Shown: positions 56,755 to 64,000 of the stretch, piece by piece
Position numbering within the stretch: the first letter of the stretch is position 1
How the letters are laid out: each line of letters begins with the position of its first letter
Assembly (NCBI RefSeq): GCF_000281045.1
Contig: NW_008246071.1
Location: 1,135,293-1,199,292, forward strand
Direction: 5' to 3'
Length of the DNA stretch: 64,000 nt
From: Saprolegnia diclina VS20
Lineage: Eukaryota; Oomycota; Saprolegniomycetes; Saprolegniales; Saprolegniaceae
Notes under the pieces: generated by a model
The model's input: only the letters and a program-made list of their open reading frames with translations
The model's database searches: none
What the model was told of the DNA's origin: nothing
Made by a program: the position numbers and the translations under genes

Positions 56755-59097
56755 CTACACGCCCTTCTTCTTCTTCTTCTTGGCGTCGACGGCTGTGGTC
56801 TCGTGCAACAACCCAAGCGCTGCGTGCAGGAAGACTTGCTCAAAGGCCGCGGATTGAAGCTGGTCGAGGCGCCCGCCGCCGCCAAAATGACCGCCGTCTT
56901 CGCTGACGCGGAGCCAAATGTGGTCTGTCGGCGTCGCCGTGTTCTTGGCCCGAATCGCGTGCACGAGCTTGATGGGCTCCCAGTACTGCACGCGCATATC
57001 GTTCATCGAAGAGGTCAGGAGCATGCGCGGGTATGTCGTGTGGCGCTGGACGTTGTTCGTTGGCGCATACGAGCGCATGTAGTCTCGGACGACCAAGTCC
57101 TTCGGACAGCCCCACTCGTCGTACTCGTGGATCGTCAGCGGCAGCGACTCGTCGAGCATCGTGTCGAGAATATCCACAAAGGGTACATTGAGCACGAGGG
57201 CGCGGAAGAGGGTCGGGTATTCGTTCGCCATGTACCTACAACAAGCATCGATGCAGTGTCATGGACAAAGTGCTGCACCCCATGATGAGGCCACCGGCCG
57301 ACGTGCCTTTGCCCGCGAGCTTGGCTGACGAAGTGATCCCGTGCGTCAAGAGGTACGTGGCGCATGCATGGTAGTCGATGAACGTATTCTTCTTGGCGAG
57401 CTGTCGCCCGTTGGCGTGCCACTGGAGACCGAGCTCGCCGCCGCCGCGGACATGGGCAAAGGCGAGGACCCAGTTGCGCTCGAGCAAACTCAGGTGCTCG
57501 ACTTCGTACCCAAGCTCGAGGTTGGCACCGTAGGCGCCATAGCCCAGGAGCAGGGTCGGGTTGTTGCCGTCGTATACCACATCTTTGTGATGCACGAGCG
57601 TCATCGGAACGGAGGGGCCGTCGCTTTGGTCGACAAGCACGCGTCGGCAGACATACGATTGGCGCTCAAACGGCGCATGCGTCTCCTTGAGCGCATCGAG
57701 TTGCCCTAATTTGATACCTTGATACCAAAAGCTCATAAGCGTCACGTACGGGCCGCCATGTCGTAGTGGTAGACGATCTCGGGCACGAGCGGTGTCGACA
57801 AGGAAAACCGGACACTGGACGCGTGAAAGTCGCGGTTGATGCCGGCCATGAGCGAGCACACTGCGTGCTCCTTGGGCAGCGGCACAATGTGGTACGCACT
57901 TGGCTCGGCGAGCGGGCAAATGCGAACGCGCGGTAGCCCGTCGCACCGTTCGTAGAGCACAAGGTACTCTGCAAAGAGGTCCATGTCATCGATTTTGACA
58001 CCTACAACGTGGCTTGCGATGGGTGTCGCACTCGTACACTGTACCTGGAAGGTCGGGCAGCACGTCCACCCACGTGCCAGTGCCAATGGCTGTGTCGTCG
58101 AGCCGCACGATCTTGTAGTTGGCGGCCTACGCCGTGCATTCAAGCAGGGAAACGGGTTTGGTGGCGTACGTTGTCGGCGTTGGTGACAATGTAAAAGGCG
58201 CCGTCCGAGTGGTCGGCAAAGTAGTGCGTGTGGTCCTGGCGAGCACGCAGCGTGATCGGCCGGGCAGTCCTGTCGGACGCATCGAGCGCGTGGACCTCGG
58301 ACGACTGCTTGGAGTTGGCGTTGATCAAAACGAACTGTTGATCCTTGGTGAGCACCACGTCCAAGAAGACGCTCGGGTCGTGCTCGACATAGATCTACAG
58401 TATAAGTTGTGAGATGCAGAGATGCTGACTGGCGGCGACCAGCTCGTCCTGGGACGTTCCCGAGAGGGCGTGGCGATACACGTGGTGCGGGCGGTAGTAG
58501 GCGTCGGGCACCGTGTAGTACAAGCAGTTGGCCGTGCCCCATTCGATACTGCGCACGTTGCCATGCACACGCCGAGTTTGGCCTGTCGTGACGTTCTTGA
58601 CGAACGCTTCAAACTGCTCGTTGCCGTCGCGATCGGCCGTATACGCGAGGTACTTGCCGTCCGGTGAGACTTTAAAGACGGTCACTTGACCGCAGTCGAG
58701 AACGTTCGGGTCCAGAAGCACCTCCTCGACGCACGTCCCGAGGTGCTGCCGGTAGTAAATCGGGTAGTTGGACCGTGGAAGGTGCTTGAGATAGTACGCA
58801 TAGGCGCCAATCTGCTCAGGTATCGAGTGCTCCATCTCGCCCAAGTTGAGCCGTCCGCGCATCTCGAGGTACAGCGCGCGCTGGAACTTGCGGTGGGGCT
58901 GGCTCGCCTTCTTCCAGATGGCCTCTTCTGCCTACAGGAGCCATTCGCATGAGCGGATGCGGTTGATAGCAAGGGCGGACCTTTATGAATTGAGCTAGCT
59001 TCTTGCTCGTCGGATCGCGGAGCCACGCATGGGACGTCGAGGCCAAGAGCCGCGGCCGCAGTGCGCGTGGGAGCCACCGGCGTACTTGGTGGAGCAT
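56755..59097 (-). CDS. Oligopeptidase B (prolyl oligopeptidase family S9A)
   Basis: Serine peptidase cleaving short peptides after basic residues. Seven exons: 58981-59097, 58440-58931, 58170-58394, 58045-58126, 57750-58001, 57279-57705, 56755-57235; 691 residues, as in bacterial and trypanosome enzymes. The N-terminal beta-propeller runs over residues 70-430 (VFKVSPDGKYLAYTADRDGNE). The alpha/beta hydrolase domain has LLGYGAYG, FAHVRGGGELG, catalytic Ser in GKGTSAGGLIMG, Asp in SMNDMRVQYWEP and His in EDGGHFGG. The first 25 residues (MLHQVRRWLPRALRPRLLAS) are basic and could target mitochondria. The very C-terminus is a Lys run. Convergent with the PHD gene, 78 bp between stops. Confidence 0.93.
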
Positions 59098-59682
59098 CTT
59101 CGCCAAATCTTATGGCCGCGCCCGATTGGTGATAAAATCGAATCGTTTTAGCCAATCCCATTGCGCTTGTGGTCATGTAGCTTCGAACTTCGTTGCTTCG
59201 ACTCATGGTGTCACTTGTTTCTCATGCTCGATGTCAATGCTCATCCCAAGTGCCAGGCAACACGAGAATCCTCGCGACAAGAACTTCTCCTCGTTCTTGC
59301 TGTTCAATATCTCCGACACGGTGCTTAGCCTCGGATATATTCAGTTGGCTCGAACTGCATCATATCTTAGTCTGAGTTTGCAGTTGCTCGTTGGTCGGTG
59401 CGGTAAGGTGAGCCAAAAGCCGTTGAGAAAGGCCGTCGAGTCGCTCGACGAAAAGTCTCGTATGACGAGATCCAACGGGCGCAAGGAGCCACCGACGCGC
59501 ATGATGCGTGGATGGCGTCACTGGCAGTCGCTAAGAGTGTGACCAGATCGACGTCGAACTCGGGCCTCGTTAGAGTCGAGCCGCAGCGGCGAATGGAAGA
59601 AGCACCTACCGCCGATCCGCACCCGTAGGTTGACCAATCACAGCGTGGGCCTCCATTTTGCACCATTACCGGTGCATTCTCG
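59098..59682. other. Divergent intergenic region, nothing recognised
   Basis: About 585 bases between the start codons of oligopeptidase B (-) and the coiled-coil gene (+). Short frames only. A CTCGGATATATTC sequence near 59330 is related to, but weaker than, the CCGGATA element. Confidence 0.45.
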
Positions 59683-60843
59683 ATGCCATCCCTGATGCCG
59701 TCCGTGCTCGCCAAGGCGCGCAAGTCCAAGGACGACGCTTCAACAGCGCGGAAGCGAGCGCAGTCGCGGGCGTCGACGCAGCGCTGGCGGCAGAGCCAGC
59801 AGGTATGCGCTTGCCTGCAAGGTCAACAGCGTGATCCTCATGGCGGCTGTAGCAATCCGTGGCCGTGATGCGTCGACAAGTGGCCGAGCTCGAGGCGGCC
59901 CTCGCCGCCAAGCTCTTTCACGATCGAGACGCGGTGCTTCCGCCGGCGATGGAGCAGCTGATGGCGGCAAAGAAGTACTACGTGCACGAGAACATGCAGC
60001 TGCGCGCGGCTCTGCAAAAGTATCAAGCGCTCCTGAACCAGACGCTCCTTGTACGCGATCATCGACGCTCTCAGCGTATGCGTGATTTTGTTGCGATAGC
60101 CGCTCCTGCGCACGGTACAGCCCCTCGTCCTCGACGATGCATTTGTCCGCAGCGAGATTCGCCGTGCAAAACTGCAGCTGGACGCGCTCGAGTTGCGCAC
60201 AGGGTCGCACCTTGCGGGGCGACAGCTCCATGGCTGGAGCTGTGTGACCCACACACACAGCGACGCGGTCGTCTATGATATCCAGAAGCGTTTCCAGCAT
60301 GTTTCACTTCACGTCATTTCCAACCACATCTGGCACGTCTACCAAGACTCGGCGGCGTATGTCCAGCTTGCCGACTTGATCTTAGACCACGAGGTTGGTG
60401 ACTACTCGGTGTTACAGCCGCGGAGATGCGATCACGCCTTGTAGGTTCTGCGAAGGATCGGCGACAATGTGCTCGTCTTGCGCATCTCGACGTGGCTCCC
60501 GTCGCTCCAGCGAGCGATTCCCATGTACCTCGTGCTGTACCGCGAGATCGCACCATCGTCGTACTCGCTCTACGTGGCGACGCTGCGCCCCGACTTGACG
60601 CCGAGCCCCCATACGTTTGCGTATGCCGTTGGACCAACAAGGTGCGAGACTAAAACACCGTGTAGGTTCCTCGGCGTCGCGTCGCTGGACGGCTATGTAA
60701 GCTCGTGCAAAGGCGTCTACTCGCTCGTCGCCGGCAGCGTCGTGGACGCCGACTCGATCCTCGAGCAGATGATATTTTCGCACTGCCGCTTCGAAGCGCT
60801 TTTGAAAAGCAGCTTCAAGGACCTCCGTCTATGCGACCGATAG
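59683..60843 (+). CDS. M96-like basic/coiled-coil protein (bZIP-related, oomycete)
   Basis: Four exons: 59683-59802, 59853-60050, 60100-60393, 60445-60843; 336 residues. The N-terminus is a basic stretch (ARKRAQSRASTQRWRQ) running directly into a heptad coiled coil (MRRQVAELEAALAAK), the layout of a bZIP segment, though the usual Asn-x2-Ala-Ala/Ser core is not kept. The remainder (QPLVLDDAFVRSEIRRAK, HGWSCVTHTHSDAVVYDI, VLRRIGDNVLVLRISTWL) has the feel of the START-like half of oomycete M96 proteins. It may be a transcription regulator; DNA binding is uncertain. No intron was needed between 60445 and the stop, although a GTGCGAG...GTAG stretch lies in the exon. Confidence 0.7.
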
Positions 60844-61661
60844 CATGACAGGGTGCTGGCCATAAAGTAATCCCACCGCCGTACCGTACGCTCGTCGAAG
60901 GCGCCACATCAGCTTTTTCCAATGACATGCCAGCAGCCGCATGAGAAGAGCCATCGGTCGGGAGCTGCTCCGAAAGAGTCGGTCGCCGCCACCACCCAGA
61001 GCCGTCACCCACGCAGTCAAGCTTCGTCGGAAAGGAATGAGAAAGCATATCTTGAGAGCGCTGCACTGGCGCCACACCACTCAACGCTGGACTTCAGCAC
61101 GCGCTGGTCAGTGGCGATCTTTGCAGCCATCCTTGCAGCAATGCATGTGTTAGAGATTACGTGTGGATTATAACACTGTGGGATGTGCTTTGCAAAGACG
61201 CCTACTCTTGCCACCGGCCGCGCCAGCCATTCGCATCGCGCACTATGGCAAAGCGACGTCTCGGGGTCTGCGCTCGGCCGCCTCCTCCCGCGACGTCGGC
61301 GTGGCGACGTGGCGACGTGCTGTCGCGGCGAGTAGCTTCGTCCCTGCACTCCAAACCATCGAACAATACGCTGGGTATCCGGATACCGAAGGAGCGTATC
61401 CGGTTGGGATATGGAATATCTTTTTTAAGGTTGCTCAACGAGGTGTTACAGTCAAAAGAAGTGTTTGCTGGAGGGGACCCCTCAAAGCGAAACTTCCCCG
61501 GCGACGGTCTCCTCCATCTTGGCGGCCAGGAAGACGACCCCACGGAAGACGACCCTCATCAGGTACGCGCGATGGCGCTTCCGGCTGCAGCAGGAGCATG
61601 GCTGCATGCAATATCCGCGATACGACAGATGGATGGCTCATGGTAGCTGTAGCGCGGAAGC
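60844..61661. promoter_or_regulatory. Intergenic region upstream of PKA with CCGGATA palindrome
   Basis: About 820 bases with no supported gene. GGTATCCGGATACC at 61374-61387 is a perfect 14-bp palindrome, followed by GTATCCGGTT at 61396, 256-287 bp before the kinase start. Several short overlapping frames here are not coding by any evidence I can see. Confidence 0.5.
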
Positions 61662-62735
61662 ATGGACCTGCCGACGCGTGCGCTCATGCGCGCCAACTAC
61701 GACTCGTTCGACGTGCATGCGACGCTGGGCACGGGCACGTTTGGCCGCGTCCGGCTCGTAAAGCACAAGGAGAACAACACGTACTATGCGCTCAAGATCC
61801 TCAAGAAGTGCGAGATCGTGCGGCTGCAGCAGCTCCACCACATCAAGTGCGAAGTCGACATCCTCAGCAAGATTGACCACCCGTTCATCGTCAACTTTAT
61901 CGGCTCGTTCCAGGACGAGAAGCGATTGTACCTCATCCTCGAGTATGTGCCCGGCGGCGAGCTCTTTTCGTACTTGCGCCGCCAAGGCAAGCTCTCGGAC
62001 GAAGCGTCGCGCTACTACACGTCGCAGCTCGTGCTGGCGATCGGGTACCTCCACAGCCTCCACATTATTTACCGCGACTTGAAGCCCGAGAACCTCCTCA
62101 TCACGCAAGACGGCAGTATCAAGATCACGGACTTTGGGTTTGCAAAGCGCGTCGAGGACAAGACGTGGACACTCTGCGGCACGCCCGAGTACCTCGCGCC
62201 CGAGATCATTCAGAGCAAGGGCCACGGCAAGTCGGTCGACTGGTGGGCCATCGGCGTCTTGATATACGAAATGCTGGCAGGGTACGCGATCCTTCCACGA
62301 GACAACGCCATCTCATGCGCGACTAGGTACCCGCCGTTCTACGACGAGAACCCGTTTGGCATCTACCAAAAGATCCTCACGGGCAAAGTCGAGTACCCGA
62401 AATACATTGACAGCAAGGCCAAGGACCTGATAAAGAAGCTCTTGACGCACGATCGGACAAAGCGACTCGGTACGCGACGAGGACGATGCCAGGTTGCTCA
62501 TGCGTATGTAGGATGCCTGCGCAATGGCGCCGAGGACGTCAAGAAGCACAAGTACTTTGCCAACGTCATTTGGGACAATGTGATTGCAAAGAAGGACAAC
62601 CCGCCCTACTTGCCGCCGATCCAGGGGCCCGGCGACCACGGCAACTTTGACCAGTACCCCGAGTCAACGGAAGACACGGCCGTGGCGCTCACGGGCGACG
62701 ACAAGGCCGCGTTCGACGCGTTCAACATGTTTTAA
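61662..62735 (+). CDS. cAMP-dependent protein kinase catalytic subunit (AGC kinase)
   Basis: Phosphorylates Ser/Thr downstream of cyclic nucleotides. Three exons: 61662-62281, 62327-62469, 62512-62735; 328 residues. The glycine loop (GTGTFGRV), VAIK-type Lys in YALKILKK, YRDLKPEN catalytic loop, DFGFAK and activation segment with the PDK1-site Thr (TWTLCGTPEYLAPE) are all intact. After splicing, MLAGYPPFYDENP and KRLGCLRNGAEDVKKHKYF match PKA. The last residues are FNMF, the PKA FxxF C-tail end that docks PDK1. The two introns are in frame with no stop, so the unspliced frame looks falsely continuous, with two odd inserts. PKG is less likely because no cyclic-nucleotide domain precedes it. 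Confidence 0.93.
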   Translation: MDLPTRALMRANYDSFDVHATLGTGTFGRVRLVKHKENNTYYALKILKKCEIVRLQQLHHIKCEVDILSKIDHPFIVNFIGSFQDEKRLYLILEYVPGGELFSYLRRQGKLSDEASRYYTSQLVLAIGYLHSLHIIYRDLKPENLLITQDGSIKITDFGFAKRVEDKTWTLCGTPEYLAPEIIQSKGHGKSVDWWAIGVLIYEMLAGYAILPRDNAISCATRYPPFYDENPFGIYQKILTGKVEYPKYIDSKAKDLIKKLLTHDRTKRLGTRRGRCQVAHAYVGCLRNGAEDVKKHKYFANVIWDNVIAKKDNPPYLPPIQGPGDHGNFDQYPESTEDTAVALTGDDKAAFDAFNMF

Positions 62736-62854
62736 ACCGACGACGCGCGTCGTTCATGCTGTATCATTTACTAGCGAAAGATAGAGAGTAGTCCGCGTCT
62801 TCCGCGCCCCACCCTAAATAACCCATTTACGTCACACGTCGTTTCGAAACGTAC

Positions 62855-64000
62855 ATGGGCGCTGCGAGCTCGTCGCGACTGCTGGCGACGACCGAGGCCG
62901 CGCTGGCCGACGGCGCCGAGGTCCTCGACCTCTCGCACGAGCCGCTGCGCGTGCTGCCGCCCACGTTCATTGCGATGCTCTCGTATGGCGTGCAGCTCAA
63001 GGAGCTGCGGCTCTCGAGCGCTGGCCTCACGCAGCTGCCCGCGAGCTTTGGCCGTCTCGCCGCCCTCGAGTATGCACGCACATGTAGAGGCAGATGAGCC
63101 CAGTGCTATAGGCGTCTCGCGCTGGACCGCAACGCGCTCAAGGAACTGCCCATCTCGTTCCACGAACTCCGACGGCTCCGCGCGTTGGACGTGAGCTACA
63201 ACCAGCTGGCGTTGCTTCTGGTAGATCGCATGGGGTTCTTCGTCGGCCGCTATTCGATGATACTGTTGTAGGGCAACTTTTGCGACCTCGTCGAGCTCCA
63301 GCATCTCTGGTTGCACTCGAACAAGCTGACTGCGCTGCCCGACGCCTTTGGGAACCTCCAGGCGCTCACGACGCTCAGCGTGCAGAACAATGTGCTCGGG
63401 CGCCTCCCGTACTCGATCGTGCGGATACCAGGGTCCATAAACGCCGTCTTTGGCCCGCGCTCTGAGCGTTAGTAGGCTCCAAGTTGTCGACGCCAGCGAC
63501 AACCATATCATGGACCTTCCCGTCGAGTGGGAAACGTGCATGGCGCTGCGAACGCTTCGGCTCTCGCACAACCTCCTCAACAGCATCCCGACGGGGCTAT
63601 GGGACCTGCTTCAGCTCGAGACGCTGACGCTATCGCGTACGATCTTGTCTTTGTTGTCATATCTCGAGCACTCAGCAGACAACCGACTTGTGGAGCTCCC
63701 GCTGCCGACACCGGTCGCCCACCTGCCGAGCCTGACCAACCTCAGTGCGTCGAGTGAAATGTGGCTACGGCGCTGAGAATTGCGATGGCAGGTCTGAGCT
63801 ACAACCGCATCGACGCCCTTCCAGCATCGCTGCTGCAGATGCCCCGCGTCCAAGTGCTCACGTATACGCAAAACAAGTCTGCGAGCTGCCCGTGGATATG
63901 GAACTGATGAGAAGTAGACTGGCCACTGTCGACGACAACCTCTTTCGACTGGTCGATCTCGTCTTCCTCGATCTCTCGGAGAATAGCTTGGCGGTCCTGC
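62855..64000 (+). CDS. Leucine-rich repeat protein, probably N-myristoylated (runs off window)
   Basis: Partial gene; the 3' end lies beyond the window. First exons: 62855-63069, 63112-63220, then from 63272. Further joins near 63.4 and 63.65 kb are less certain. The protein opens with MGAASSSRLL, which fits the N-myristoylation pattern (Gly2, small residue at 6). It continues as typical 23-residue leucine-rich repeats of the Ras-suppressor/Shoc2 kind: LRALDVSYNQLALL, LQHLWLHSNKLTALPDAFG, LRTLRLSHNLLNSIPTGLWD, RLVELPLP. These differ from the RNI-type repeats of the other LRR genes in the window. It is probably a membrane-tethered signalling scaffold. Whether another domain follows cannot be seen. 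Confidence 0.75.

Noticed and set aside
62282-62511. Two insertions in the PKA catalytic domain
   Set aside because: Both are frame-preserving introns (GTACGCG...CTAG and GTACGCG...GTAG). Removing them restores canonical PKA sequence.

Overview
This window reads as compact nuclear DNA of an oomycete, most likely of the Saprolegnia/Achlya/Aphanomyces group. That placement is inference. It rests on GC-rich codons, very short introns (about 40-65 nt, usually starting GTAC or GTxxG and ending CTAG or GTAG), closely packed genes on both strands, and oomycete-style domain combinations such as START-FYVE-GAF and a coiled-coil/M96-like protein. I found 28 protein-coding genes. For 27 of them I worked out exon joins by hand from splice signals, reading frame and family alignment. 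I saw no rRNA, tRNA, CRISPR array or recognisable transposon.

Layout. 0-4 kb: the spliceosomal helicase PRP28/DDX23 (-) and a VDAC-type porin (+), divergent. 4.2-15.2 kb: three tandem paralogues of an unrecognised multi-pass membrane protein of about 1000 residues with a large soluble C-terminal half. Their exon lengths and intron phases are nearly identical. 15.2-26.4 kb, all on the minus strand: glycine-cleavage T protein, a mitochondrial membrane-anchored protein with a degenerate EF-hand region, a START-FYVE-GAF protein, a TPR-IQ-LRR mosaic, and an ArfGAP1-like protein. 27.2-33.3 kb (+): a tuberin/RalGAP-alpha-type GAP that also carries an RGS domain. 33.6-40.2 kb (+): cytochrome b561, proteasome chaperone PAC2, a large LRR protein and an ankyrin-like protein. 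40.7-46.4 kb: a lactonase-fold beta-propeller (-), an LRR protein (+), a small type I membrane protein (-), and a NET-domain/C2H2 zinc-finger protein (+). 46.4-52.3 kb (-): a kinesin heavy chain with an apparent U12-type AT-AC intron, and a HEAT-like protein. 52.7-64 kb: mitochondrial EF-Ts (+), FKBP8-like immunophilin (-), a SAP30/ING-type PHD fusion (+), oligopeptidase B (-), an M96-like coiled-coil protein (+), a PKA catalytic subunit (+) and a truncated LRR gene at the right edge.

The genes are mostly unrelated housekeeping and signalling functions. The points most worth a second look are the triplicated membrane-protein family, the RGS + Rap/RalGAP double-GAP, the SAP30-PHD and NET-zinc-finger chromatin fusions, the AT-AC intron in kinesin, and a palindromic TATCCGGATA-like element that recurs just upstream of at least seven start codons.
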